NCBI GenBank assembly: GCA_033807775.1
Contig: CM066314.1
Location: 146,929,429-146,993,428, forward strand
Length of the DNA: 64,000 nucleotides
From: Saussurea involucrata
Taxonomy: Eukaryota > Streptophyta > Magnoliopsida > Asterales > Asteraceae
Reading direction: 5' to 3'
The translations under genes and the position numbers were made by a program. The notes beneath the pieces are model-generated. The model made no database searches, was not told where the DNA came from, and worked only from the letters and a program-made list of their open reading frames with translations. Shown piece after piece: positions 1 through 10,818 of this stretch (positions are counted from its first letter, which is position 1; each line of letters opens with the position of its first letter).

Positions 1-1
1 A

Positions 2-3000
2 GATTGGAATTTTGGAGAGCTGAAGATCATAATCTAGTAGTTGATTTCTCATCCACAAGACTTGAGAACAGCAGCTTCCAGCGGCTACATACTCAGCTTC
101 AGTTGTGGAAGTGGACACCGAGTTTTGCTTCTTACTTGTCCAACTTACCAGCTTTCCACCCAGGAGCTGACATCCTCCTGTGGTGCTTTTCCTATCCATT
201 TTGCAACCTGCAAAATCACTGTCTGAATAGGCGGTTAGATCGAATTCTGAATCTTTGGGATACCAAAGACCTAGATTCGCTGTACCCTTAAGATATCGAA
301 AGATTCGCTTTACAGCTTTCATATGAGATATCTTAGGTTCAGCTTGATATCGTGCGCACAGACATGTTGCAAACATAATATCGGGTCGGCTAGCTGTAAG
401 ATACAGTAGTGAGCCGATCATCCCACGGTACAGCGTGACATTGACAGGAACACCCTTTGTGTCCTTATCAAGTATCAGCGGTGGTGCCATAGGGGTTTTC
501 ATAGCTGAACTTTCAGTTAAGTCGAATTTTTTCAGCATATCTTTAACATACTTTCCCTGATTTATAAAAGTTCCTTTTTCAGTTTGCTTAATCTGAAGAC
601 CAAGGAAATATGTTAGTTCACCCATCATACTCATTTTATACTCATCTTTCATTCTATCAGCGAAACGAGTACAAAGCACAGGGTTAGTAGAACCAAATAT
701 AATGTCATCAACATATATTTGAACTAAAATGATATGACCTTTTATTTTTCTAAAAAACAAAGTTTTGTCAATCTTACCTCTCTCAAATTTTTCAAGGTGG
801 AGATACGTAGAAAGAGTGTCATACCATGCACGAGGAGCTTGCTTCAAGCCATAAAGTGCCTTATCCAGCTTATAAACATAACCTGGACGCTTAGGATCTG
901 AGAATCCTGGAGGTTGTTCCACATAAACTTCTTCATTCAGCTTTCCATTTAGAAATGCTGACTTAACATCCATTTGATGTACAGTGAAGTTTTTGTGTAC
1001 AGCATATGCTAAGAAAAGACGAATAGATTCAAGTCTTGCTACAGGAGCAAAGGTTTCGTCATAATCTATACCTTCCTCTTGTCTGTATCCCTGAGCAACA
1101 AGACGAGCTTTGTTGCGAGTTACAGTACCATGTTCGTCCAACTTGTTTCGATAGACCCACTTAGTGCCTATCACTGTTTTGTCAGTTGGTCTCCGAACAA
1201 GTTTCCAAACTTTGTTTCTTTCGAATTCAGTCAGCTCTTCTTGCATAGCGCTGACCCAGTTTGGATCTCTGAGGGCATCATCTATTTTCTTTGGTTCAGT
1301 TAGAGAAATAAAGTTAACAAATAAACAAATATTACCTGCACTTCTACGAGTCTGAATACCAGCGTTGGGATCACCAAGAATTTGATCGATTGGGTGATTT
1401 ACAGTCCATCGCTGAGCCGGAGCATGCGTCGCTGACGCAGTCTGAACTGGAGAAACTGAAGATGAGGCTTCAGCTACTTCTGGATAATCAGCTAAGAGAG
1501 GAATGCTTGCATTTGTCACTTCATTCACTGATTGCTGAGAAATAGATGGAATTTCTGAGACATTTGGATCAACTGCGGGTATAGTATTTATAGGAACAGC
1601 TGAGACCCAAGATGTTTCAGCTTCACTATTCTGCATATTGGGAATGATAGTAGGACCATCATTTTCAGTTGTATGAGTATGAGTAGTGGGAACATCTTCT
1701 GAATCACCAAGATGAGAAAACATCCATTGATTCAGTTCTTCTGTATCAGCGTTCGGTTTAGAGTTCTCTGAACGGGATTCGTCAAACGTGACGTGAATAG
1801 TTTCTTCTACAGTTTGTCTTCTTCGGTTGAAGACTCTGAAGGCTTTGGAAACTGAGGAGTATCCAAGAAAGATTCCATCATCAGCCTTAGGATCAAACTT
1901 TCCAAGGGCATCTCTGTTGTTCAGTATGAAACACTGACAACCAAAGATGTGAAGAAAGCTGATTGAAGGCTTTCTCCCATGAAAGAGTTCATAGGCTGTC
2001 TTTTTGAATCTTTTGACTATCAGCGACCTGTTTTGCGTAAAACAAGCCGTGTTGACAGCTTCTGCCCAAAACTGAGTAGGCAGGTGAGAATCGCTGAGCA
2101 TTGAACGTGCAGCTTCAATAATTGTTCTATTTCTTCTTTCAGCGACTCCGTTTTGTTGTGGTGTTCTCACTGACGAAAAGTTATGAGAAATACCCTTGCT
2201 CTCAAGGAAGGAATCAAGAGAACTGTTTTTGAATTCAGTTCCATGATCACTCCTTATTGAGCGAACAGTCATATTGTTCAGAGTTTCCATCTTCCGAACA
2301 AAGGTGATGAGTTCTTCAGGGGTGTCACTCTTAGAACGGAGAAACATTACCCATGTATAACGAGAGAATTCATCAACTATGACCAGCGTATATTTCTTTC
2401 CAGCGATGGATTGTTTGTTAACGGGGCCAAACAAATCCATATGGAGTAGTTGAAGAGGAGATGACACTGAGGAAACTTGCTTGGACTTAAAGCTTGCCTT
2501 GGTCTGCTTCCCTTTTTCACACGCTGAACATAAGGATTCTTTGGCGTATGAATGTTGAGGTAGACCAGTGACTAACTCTTTGGATGAAAGAGTATTCAGT
2601 GTCTTGAAGTTGAGATGTGAGAGTCTCTTGTGCCATAGCCAGTTGACATCAGAAGATGCCTTTGAGAAGAAACAGGAGTTCTCAGTGGTTGTTGAGTCCA
2701 TGTTTATAACGTAAACATTTTCCAAACGATAACCGCTGAGAGCTATCTTCTCCTTTTTGTCAGAGACAAAGCAGGATTCCTTGGTGAAAATCACTTTGTT
2801 ATCCATGTCGCAAAGCTGACTGATGCTCAGAAGATTATGCTTCAGCCCTTCAACATATGCGACTCTTCTGAAGGATGTTGTACCATTTGAAAGTACACCA
2901 TACCCTCGGGTGTGTCCTTTTCCATTTCCACCGAAAGTTACAGAGGGACCCTTCTCTTCCTTGTATTCAGCGAGCAGGCTTTTCTTTCCAGTCATGTGTC

Positions 3001-3058
3001 TAGAGCATCCGCTATCGAGATACCAGATACCCTTCTTAACCTGCAATACAAAGGAATA
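2..3058 (-). CDS. copia pol polyprotein (protease-integrase-RT-RNase H), partial
   Basis: The frame is open from just after the gag stop to the left edge, over 1000 codons. In order: aspartic protease core LDSGCSRHMTG (codons around 2990-3030); integrase with its HHCC zinc finger, the D of LLHMDLFGPV, and the NGVAERRNRT block; a serine-rich linker (about 1400-1760); reverse transcriptase with YVDDIIFGST (about 700-730); and RNase H ending in the EAEYVAAG motif (about 30-60). Pol lies in the same frame as gag, split from it only by one TAA at 3059-3061, so expression needs readthrough, splicing or re-initiation. The first ATG is at 2995, inside the protease, so pol probably has no start of its own. 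The C-terminus and any envelope-like ORF lie outside the window. Confidence 0.92.
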
Positions 3059-5467
3059 TTAGTTTTGCTTGGGTACCCACTTCACCATGTATACGCGTTT
3101 GTCAGTGGAAGTGGTTGGAATGGGTTCAGCAGTCTTCGCAGCATTTGAAGATTCAGCTTTGTCTTTCTTCACTTTGGTCAATTTCTTGACCTCAGCGGTA
3201 TGAGTCACCTTGACCTGACTTGCAACTGGTTTGGTCTTCTTTGGTGCTATCTTCACCTTAGCTATCTTATCAGCTTTGGTGGCTGTGGGACACTTACTTG
3301 CAATATGATCGGTAAGTCCACAGTGATAACATTTCCTATAACTAAAATTAGTTCTAGGACCACTTGTGTGCTGAGCTTTTAATTTGGAATTAGAAGTGCC
3401 AGCACCAAGTACACTATTGGTTTTTGAAATAGGACGAACATTCAGTTCTTCAGATTTCTTACCAAGGACATCTACTCTGAGTCTAGGAGTAGGTCGCTGA
3501 ACTGATCCAGAGGTCTGATTTCTAGAACCAGATGAATGAATCACTAAGGCTTTGGAAGCATTCAGCTTAGGTACTAAAGTACCCTTCTGAGGATTTTGAT
3601 AAATTACAATTCCTTTACCTTTATCTTTAGAGACAGAGGTAGGTTTTGAATAAACCATTTTCTCCTTACCTTTTGAGGAGGTAGGAGTTTCCTCAGGGAT
3701 TGGTGTAATCGACGAGGAGTACTGAGATGAAGAAGTGTCAGCTACTGAGGATACGAACGTTCCAAATTTAAGCATTGAACGTTCAGTGGTTGGTATTGGA
3801 GTATCATATTTATAACCCAGACCACGTTTATCACTCAGAGGAATCTGAGCCTTAATTATCTCAGTGATCTTTGTTGAAGAATTACACCATCCTTCAACAG
3901 TAGCTTGTTCAGCTTTTAATGCAGCGATAGCTTCCGCTCGTTCAATTTTGACTAGCTGATTTAAATGGACTTGATCTTTAAAATCTTCTTCAAATTTAGA
4001 AAGCTTTTCTATTTGAAGGTGGCAATTTTTAAGCTTTTCAGCGAGATCAAGATTTTGGTTTTCAACCACAGCTTTGCCGTTCATGGCTTCGTATAAGCTT
4101 CTAGTCAGTAGTTCGATTTTACGGAGACTATCAGCTTCATCAATATTTACAATATTGGTAAAGAAGGAAGGTGATACCTGAATGGCAGATGTTGAAGTGG
4201 AGGGAATGTCTGAACTTTCTTCCTCTTCTTCAATCTTGGCCATGAGACATTGATTTGCTTCATCATCTTCAGAATCAGATGATGAGGCTTCTTCATCAGA
4301 AGCAGCCCAATCATAGTCAGCCATTAGGCCTTTTCCCTTCTTCTTAAAGCTTTTCAGCTTTGCATACTTCTCCTTCAGCTTTAAGTATTTGTCGTCTTTA
4401 TTCCTTGGAACAAAGGATTTCTTTGTAAAGGCTGAAGGTCTCATGATTTTCTTTGACCTGCACTCGTTAGCGAAATGACCTGTCTTTTCGCAGTTAAAAC
4501 AAGTAGCAGTAGCCTTATCAACAAGAGCTGATGACTTAGGCTTGTCAGCTATAGAAAGAGTTTTGTTCTTTCTAAACATTTTCTTCTTGGCGAATCTCCT
4601 GAACTTTTTAGTTAGGAGAGCCAAGGATTCATCATCTGAAGAATCAGAATCTGATGATCTTTCAGAGTTACTTTCTAACTCAGTGATAGTGACCACGGGT
4701 CGCTGAGTAGAAGGTTCCTCTGAGATTAAAGCAACAGGGGTGCTTTTGGAATCTTTTACAAGATTCTTCTTAAGATGGCTAGATTGCTCATGATTCAGCA
4801 ATGTGCCATATAAGGTAGCGAGTGTCATTGATCTTAGATCTTTTGACAGCTTGAGACACATGGAATAATTGTCCCAGCTTTCAGGTAAACATTCTAAAAA
4901 CTTTGTCAGAACTTCAAAGTTAGAATATTCCTTACCAACCGTTTTAAGATCTATAATTAAGCAGTTAAAACGTTGATGTACTTCAGAGAGAGTTTCATTC
5001 TTACCAGAGATGAAACTTTCGTATTGTCTTACCAGGTTGATCTTTCTTGAATCCTGGACTTCAGACGTTCCTTCATACTGAACACATATTGTGTCCCACA
5101 TGGCCTTCGAGGATTTAAGGTTCATGACGGAATGGTAGACTTCGTCAGGAAGGGCCATGGATAGTATGGATCTGGCTTTTGTATCTATAGCCACTTTCTT
5201 CTTGTCTTCATCGGTCCAATGATGGATTTCCTTTGGAATCAGCCTTTCTGGAATAGCAGCTCTAGTTGCAGTGGCTGGAACGGCAGGATCAATCGTTACA
5301 GGGATGTGTGGACCGTTTTCAAGATAGTAAGGTATAGTAGGGTCTACACCTTCTAAGAAGAGTGTCATCCTATTTTTCCATAAGTTGAAGTTGTCTCTGG
5401 AAAATCTAGGGGGTTTTGCAAGAGAACCATTGTCGATATAGTGAGTGTTTGTGTTTGAGTTGGCCAT
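3059..5467 (-). CDS. copia/Sirevirus gag, 802 residues, intact
   Basis: Capsid/nucleocapsid polyprotein of the retrotransposon. The N-terminal part (residues about 20-220) resembles the UBN2/DUF4219 copia gag domain, with NLWKNRMTLFLEG near residue 28 and a KAMWDTI-type helix near 120. A zinc knuckle CFNCEKTGHFANEC sits near residue 321, followed by an acidic serine-rich stretch, a heptad-like coiled-coil region (about 440-540) and a second knuckle, CYHCGLTDHIASKC, near residue 712. The start at 5467 lies only about 65 bases from the primer binding site, so the leader is very short. At 802 residues it is large for copia gag but normal for Sireviruses. It ends in TAA, with pol continuing in the same frame. 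Confidence 0.92.
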   Translation of the reverse strand: MANSNTNTHYIDNGSLAKPPRFSRDNFNLWKNRMTLFLEGVDPTIPYYLENGPHIPVTIDPAVPATATRAAIPERLIPKEIHHWTDEDKKKVAIDTKARSILSMALPDEVYHSVMNLKSSKAMWDTICVQYEGTSEVQDSRKINLVRQYESFISGKNETLSEVHQRFNCLIIDLKTVGKEYSNFEVLTKFLECLPESWDNYSMCLKLSKDLRSMTLATLYGTLLNHEQSSHLKKNLVKDSKSTPVALISEEPSTQRPVVTITELESNSERSSDSDSSDDESLALLTKKFRRFAKKKMFRKNKTLSIADKPKSSALVDKATATCFNCEKTGHFANECRSKKIMRPSAFTKKSFVPRNKDDKYLKLKEKYAKLKSFKKKGKGLMADYDWAASDEEASSSDSEDDEANQCLMAKIEEEEESSDIPSTSTSAIQVSPSFFTNIVNIDEADSLRKIELLTRSLYEAMNGKAVVENQNLDLAEKLKNCHLQIEKLSKFEEDFKDQVHLNQLVKIERAEAIAALKAEQATVEGWCNSSTKITEIIKAQIPLSDKRGLGYKYDTPIPTTERSMLKFGTFVSSVADTSSSQYSSSITPIPEETPTSSKGKEKMVYSKPTSVSKDKGKGIVIYQNPQKGTLVPKLNASKALVIHSSGSRNQTSGSVQRPTPRLRVDVLGKKSEELNVRPISKTNSVLGAGTSNSKLKAQHTSGPRTNFSYRKCYHCGLTDHIASKCPTATKADKIAKVKIAPKKTKPVASQVKVTHTAEVKKLTKVKKDKAESSNAAKTAEPIPTTSTDKRVYMVKWVPKQN

Positions 5468-5532
5468 TTTCAGATAATAGCAAGGAAGAGAAAATATCTT
5501 AGATTAGATCTTGTTTATGAGATTAAACAAAT

Positions 5533-5546
5533 CTGCTCTGATACCA
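5533..5546 (-). other. primer binding site (initiator tRNA-Met)
   Basis: On the minus strand this reads TGGTATCAGAGCAG, two bases from the LTR end. It is complementary to the 3' end of plant initiator tRNA-Met, the usual copia primer. Confidence 0.9.
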
Positions 5547-5548
5547 CT

Positions 5549-6520
5549 TGTTGGTCCCGAAAGGCTTAAACAAGTTTGTAGAAGGGGGGGGTTGAATACA
5601 AACACACTATTTTACTTTTCTAAATTGTTTATTGATAAATCATTAACAATTTACAGCTTGTTGCGGAAACAAGATTAAGGATAAACCTAAATCTAAACAA
5701 GTTGGAACACTAAGGTTTTCTTGCACTAAGAAAGATAAGGAGATTACTAATAAAATCCTATCTTGAGAGATTTGAACTTGTCCAGAGTTAGCAAGTTACT
5801 TCAAATGAAGTGAGTTCATCTCTTTATATACTGCATGCATTTAATGCAATCCAGTATATACTTTACACGTGTCATTAGCGGATTGGTTGCATGTCATTGA
5901 CCTTTGATGACAACCTTAGTAGCCGCATGAATGAACAGTGTAGTGTCAGAGTGGTTGTACGATTTCAGATTTTCGGAGGTTCTTTTCTGACATTTCGTAC
6001 GGTGGCGTGCAAGGGAGGTTAAGACAAAAGTACTTTGTACGGAGGACTTCATGATCAGCTTTCGTTGATTCAGCGATTATCATTTACTATTCAGCAGATG
6101 ATAAAGTTCAGCGATAGCTGAAGTCTTGTACTTGATACTTCACGTTGAGTGGACAAATCTGAGTCTTCGCTGATCCGCATCAGTTCATTAGGAGACTTGT
6201 CGCTGGTTCTTGAGCTTGATCTTCGACTTCAGCGTAGAACCTTTGTTGACGTGAATCTTGTCTTCAGGGATCATAAGTAAACAACTAACTTATCAGCGAT
6301 CACCATAAGGACTGAACAGACTCAGCGATATGGTGAACAGTGTTCGCTGAATGTTTAATCTAAAAGTGCGAGAGTTCCTATCAGCAGTACTGTAAGATCT
6401 TAGTACTTATCAGCGATAGTGAAACTCTGATACATATTGTTTACTTACAATTTTCACTAAGTATTTAAGATAGGGTCATTATCAAATCACTGAGGGTTTG
6501 GATCAACAGGAACTCCAACA
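5549..6520 (-). repeat. 5' LTR of the Sirevirus-like element (972 bp)
   Basis: The boundaries are TGTTGG at 5549 and CCAACA ending at 6520, a perfect inverted end pair. Orientation is set by the primer binding site next to the 5549 side. On the minus strand U5 carries a C-rich run followed by TTCTAC (5580-5596), which recurs in the solo LTR at 57138-57153. Five exact copies of TCAGCGAT lie at 6070, 6108, 6293, 6322 and 6410. Confidence 0.9.
5821..5830 (-). promoter_or_regulatory. putative TATA box of the Sirevirus LTR
   Basis: TATATAAAGA on the minus strand, about 270 bases inside the LTR from its U5 end. The position fits U3/R promoters. Prediction from motif and position only. Confidence 0.5.
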
Positions 6521-8434
6521 TGTCCCTTCCAATTGAAGTTAGACGGACACGTGTGTTAAAGTGTCCAGAGAGGAATAAACGAGTGAGGGACTAGACGGTT
6601 ATAAATTATCCCATAATGTTGAATGTTGAGTCCTTGGTTTCCGTAACGAATCTTTTTTATTCTTTGAAGTAATTTATTGATTTGCATGTTGAAAATTATA
6701 ATAATTATCAAAGACTAACATTAAGTTCTATAAGTAGGGGTAAAGAGAAAATCGTGTGTTTTGAGCTCTCTTGAGTACCAAAAGGAAAACAAAAAGAAAA
6801 AAATTAGTGTTGATTTCCTTTTAATACCTTTCTATCAAATGTCAGAGGAGGAAATGAAGGAAATAAACGATAAAATTAATTAAAAAATATTTATAAAATT
6901 ATATATCTAATTGTTAATTAAATCCATTGTTACAAATAATATCTTTAGTTTTTTTTCTTTCATACTTATATACATGAAAATTTATATAAGTTTTTCCTCC
7001 TTCCTTCCTTGCCTTTCTTGAACACATATATTTTCTCTCCTTTCTCTTTCCTTTCCTTCCCAAACACAAATAAAATTTTATTTCCTATCATTTCCTATCA
7101 AATTTTAGAATACACCCTAACGGCTGCTTTTTACCCACTTGGTGCAAGTCCTCCTTAATCTTAGCCAAAGTAAGTGTAAGGTTTGAATAATGTAGGAAGA
7201 CAAGAACCGAAAATCTTATCCGTTTATCGCTTTCCAAGTAAGAGACATTTATAAACAATTTTACTATTTCATTTTGATAACCAAAAATCTTACTCGACGA
7301 TATGACAAGTGAAAAAGATAATTGTTATCCAATTAGTGTTGGTAAACCTCCCCTACTTTCTCCACCTATAGGCTATAACAAAATAACAACCGAGAACTAC
7401 ATAAAAATACATCCGATTACCGAATCCAAAACATAATAGTCATGTATTTTTATTCCTAACTTTATAGTTTATGCTTTCCAGTTAAATATTAATCAAAAAA
7501 TGCAGCAAATGTGTTTAATAGCTACAAGTTTTCATACTTTAGTACAATATTTATAGCTTAATAAAATAACCATTGACATAATCAATTTATGATTGAATTA
7601 ACTCCATATCAGTTGAGTTTATATACCATACATACAAAAACATAAGATTAGAATCGAGTGTGACAAAATAAAGAAAAATATTAAACATGATTGTCATTTT
7701 AAGTTATTTTCCTTCAATAAACTTTACATCTCGCTGCATTGCAGCGGACATATAACTAGTATTGTAATAAACAACATGGAAAGAAACCGTTAGAATTCTA
7801 TAAATGTCTTTTTCACTTTTTGATGATATATTTTGTGTTTTATTATTATTTTTGTCGAAAAGTCTAAGATCGTAGATTTTAGGTAGGGGTGACAATGAGT
7901 CAGGTTGGGTTGAGTTCGAATTCAATCCATCCAACACAACATGTTTAATTAAATGGGTTGAGATTTTTAACTCAACCCAACATATTACTTAAATGGATTG
8001 GTAGCGGATTGACCTGTTTATGATTTTCTCAACCCAATCTGTTAATTAAATGAACCGAACATAGGTTGACCCAACAGTGGAAGCCAAATAAATAAATAGA
8101 ATTTAGCTGCTTTGCAAGCCTACAACAGTGGAAGTCAAATTTGGACGTGGATGGTCGATGGTCGTGAAAACAGGTTGAAAATGGTCGTCGTGGAAGGGTG
8201 AACCAACGAAGGCATCGGGCGTCGCCCCTTCAGCTAGGGTTTGAGCAGTCGTGAGTCGTGAGTCAACTTTTGCCACCCTAAACTTAAGGGTTGAATTGGC
8301 GGGTTGGGTCAACTTTTGCCACCCTAAATTTAAGGTATCAAGCTCATTAAAATGGTTTTCATCACTCACATAATAGTTACATATTAGTCCTGTATTAAAC
8401 TGATGCAAAGTATTTGAAAGGTCGAAGGATAAAC
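6521..8434. other. AT-rich intergenic DNA, no gene seen
   Basis: No ORF with recognisable protein, and no LTR or terminal-inverted-repeat boundaries found. Around 7890-8080 there are repeated GGGTTGAG / CTCAACCC words that pair as loose inverted repeats, probably an old MITE. ORFs of 77 and 101 codons at 7704-7937 and 8103-8408 look spurious. Confidence 0.6.
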
Positions 8435-8639
8435 AACAGTATAATTTTTTTTAAGGGTGTCCTAGATTATGCTTAGACTAATCCCTTGACAAATTATGTT
8501 TGTAAGACATCAACCCTAATTAAACCTCACTGACCACAAGTTGTGTATGTTTGAATTCAAACCTTGGGTAGATGAGATATTCCGTCACATCCCCAAGGCC
8601 TTAATTAGTACGCTACAACTCTTGTGGTTAACGGTATAA
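8435..8639 (-). mobile_element. tRNA-derived SINE, copy 1
   Basis: Member of a SINE family seen six times in the window. On the minus strand the head ACCACAAG is followed by an A-box-like stretch (GTAGCGTACTAATTAAGG) and a degenerate B box. The 3' end is a short A/T tail. Imperfect target duplications AACAGTATAA (8435-8444) and AACGGTATAA (8630-8639) differ at one base. Older than copies 4-6, judging by divergence. Confidence 0.7.
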
Positions 8640-9311
8640 AAAACTTGATTAAACGTGAGGAACAACTTTTACTTAATCTATAATTTATTAATTGAACTTC
8701 CAAAAATAATTAAGAAAAGACTTTAATTTTGTAAAGAAATTTTGTTTGCCCTTTAATTTGACAAAGTGATTTTGAAGGATTAGAATTTGGGAAATTAATT
8801 AAAATACCCTAAGTCAAACATTGAGTTACCAAAATACCCTAAATTTTTTCAATTTTGCAAAAATACCCAAAATACCCGCGATGAGGTCCCGCGATCGCGG
8901 GATACGGTGACGTGGCACGTACTTTGGCCCCAAATGCCTCGCGAAGCCCCTCAACTTTGGCCGCGGTGCACTTTTGGTCCCTGTCCGCGATCGTGGCCCG
9001 CGATGGACCAAAATTTACACTTTTGGTCCCTGAAAATTTACACTTTCAGCCCCTGTTTTACTGTTTTTTTCCACAATTATTGCACTTTAAAGACCAATTT
9101 GTGGTTGAAATTCATTTGCATGTTTGAATCAATGTTAAATCAATGTTTTTGGAATACCAGTTTGTGGATGAAATGAGAGATTGGTTTTCTGATATGTTGG
9201 TTGTTTCATTGATAAATAGACGTAAAATGCAAGCCATAATCCCCACACAACGATTTCATTGTTGCAATATTTCTTTCTGCAATATTTTGTGTTTGAGATA
9301 CTACTGAAAAA

Positions 9312-9854
9312 ATGAGTTCATCTGTTGCAAAAGCTAAGCTATATTTCTGTTTTGATGGTGAATGGGTGCAAGATAACAATGAGTGGAATTTTGCTTATAA
9401 ATCTAAGCATGGTGTAAAAGTGTCAGTAAACTATACTTATCAGAAGTTTGTTGCATACGCCATGCAAAAATGTGGAATCAACTCTTCTGATGTTTGCAAG
9501 TTAGTGTTTAAAAATGGCGATGGGTCATTTGTGGATTTATCCAACGATGGGGATATCTCTACTTTTCTGCACCTTGCAGTCGATTCAGAAAGACCCCCGT
9601 TACTCTTTGTGTATCCCGGTGACGACGACGGTGACGACGACGGTGACGACGACGAAGACCTCCAAATAGAGCAGCCTGATTCTCAACAACAACAACCACC
9701 ACAACCACACGAATGGCGTACTGCTGGAGTTGCTGATGACGAAACCCACGTTTTCAGAACGGGTAATTCTGAAATAGACAGATCAGACACCGATAATGAT
9801 CTTTCTCAAATGGACTGCCTTCCTAGCCATAATTTTTTTCCACTCTTCTGTTAG
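9312..9854 (+). pseudogene. MULE transposase N-terminal fragment (PB1-like)
   Basis: The 180-codon ORF starts MSSSVAKAKLYFCFDGEW and contains a beta-grasp/PB1-like stretch (residues about 5-100: VNYTYQKFVAYAMQ, NGDGSFVDLSNDGDISTFL) of the kind found at the N-terminus of plant MuDR-type transposases. An acidic GDDDGDDDGDDDED run and a Gln/Pro-rich stretch follow. The catalytic DDE domain and zinc knuckle are missing. The last residues (after about position 9800) are the antisense of the second ORF, so the frame crosses an internal deletion junction. Only a truncated peptide could be made. Confidence 0.75.
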
Positions 9855-10031
9855 TTCATCTATCTCCTTTTCCTTTTTTGCTATGGCGACCTCGATTTGA
9901 GGTGGCATTTTTTCAGGAGTAGCCTTAGGGTTTGATGACGATGCCATTTGTGGATTAAATGAGAGAAGAGAAATCAAGAGATAAAACAATTCAAAGAAAG
10001 AAAGCAAGAGAGAAATCAAGAAAGAAAGCAA
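9783..10031 (-). pseudogene. 5' part of the MULE's second, convergent ORF
   Basis: 82 codons, entering from the right TIR toward the left gene. After an internal methionine (about 9947) the sequence MASSSNPKATPEKMPPQIEV is followed by a Lys/Glu-rich helix (AIAKKEKEIDELTEEWKKIM) likely to form a coiled coil. The family is not recognised. It may be an accessory protein like those many plant MULEs carry opposite the transposase. Truncated by the same deletion that ends the transposase fragment. Confidence 0.45.
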
Positions 10032-10475
10032 GAGGAAGTGTGAATTGTGAATTGCATCTTACTGGTATTTATGGATGAAATCTCAAACATGCAAATGAAT
10101 TTCAACCACAAATCGGTCTTCAAAGTACAATAATTGTGGAAAAAAACAGTAAAAGCATGCAAGATTCGTCTAAGTTTAGGGGCTGAAAGTGTAAATTTTC
10201 AGGGACTAAAAGTGTAAATTTTCAGGGACCAAAAGTGTAAATTTTCGCCCATCGCGGGCTGCGATCGCGGGCAGGGACCAAAAGTGCACCGCGGCCAAAG
10301 TTGAGGGGCTTCGCGGGGCATTTGTACCCAAAGTACGTGCCACGTCAGCCCTAGCCCGCGATCGCGGGATCCATCGCGGGTATTTTGGGTATTTTTGCAA
10401 AATTGAAAAAATTTAGGGTATTTCGGTAACAGTTGGTCAAACTTGGGGTATTTTAATTAATTTCCCTTAGAATTT

Positions 10476-10813
10476 TATGGAAGGATTTAAAAGTGGAAGA
10501 ATATGAAATTTTTTGGTGTGTACGTTTGTATGATTTAAATACAACCGAATTATATTTTTGAGATGCCTTGTAAATAATTGAAATAATAATGAGTAAACTT
10601 CAATTTTGGTCCTTAAGGTTTGTTGAAAAGCTTGGAGGTGGACTTAAATTTTGACAAGTCTAAAAATCATCCATTTTATTTTCATTTTGTTTTGAAAATA
10701 GTCCTTAATGGTTAACTTTGTTTATATTCTTTGTTAGAGCATGGGCCATTTAAATATTTTTATCAAAAAAGTTATTAAAAATAATATAATATGAATTTTA
10801 TATTTTGTATTTT
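10476..10813. other. intergenic spacer between MULE and gypsy element
   Basis: AT-rich, no ORF or repeat ends recognised. A GGTCCTTAAGGTTTG-type stretch near 10610 resembles transposon subterminal repeats but has no partner nearby. Confidence 0.5.
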
Positions 10814-10818
10814 ATTTT

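Larger units (their letters stand above)
1..6520 (-). mobile_element. Ty1/copia Sirevirus-like retrotransposon, 3' end beyond window
   Basis: Minus-strand LTR retrotransposon read from right to left: 5' LTR (5549-6520), primer binding site (5533-5546), gag (3059-5467), then pol in the copia order protease, integrase, reverse transcriptase, RNase H, running off the left edge. The large gag with two zinc knuckles, the roughly 1-kb LTR, the RT core YVDDIIFGST and the RNase H stretch STSTTEAEYVAAGS are what I know from the Sirevirus lineage. No stop lies in pol up to the window edge, so the copy looks young. The second LTR and target duplication are outside the window. Confidence 0.93.
8780..10475. 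mobile_element. MULE deletion derivative with 9-bp target duplication
   Basis: Perfect 9-bp direct repeats TTAGAATTT (8780-8788 and 10467-10475) flank an element of 1678 bp (8789-10466) that starts and ends with GGGAAATTAATTAAAATACCC and its complement. The terminal inverted repeats are long, about 335 bp on the left (to about 9123) and 380 bp on the right (from about 10088), as in Mutator-like elements. They are GC-rich, with palindromes of the CGCGATCGCG type. The interior keeps the 5' ends of two convergent genes (9312 + and 10031 -) and little else, so it cannot move by itself. Confidence 0.93.

Noticed and set aside
1..291. 95- and 61-codon plus-strand ORFs at the left edge
   Set aside because: Antisense of the copia RNase H coding region.
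8826..9176. ORFs of 61-89 codons in the left MULE TIR
   Set aside because: They run through terminal inverted repeat DNA, and a similar frame appears in the right TIR (10206-10400). No protein resemblance.
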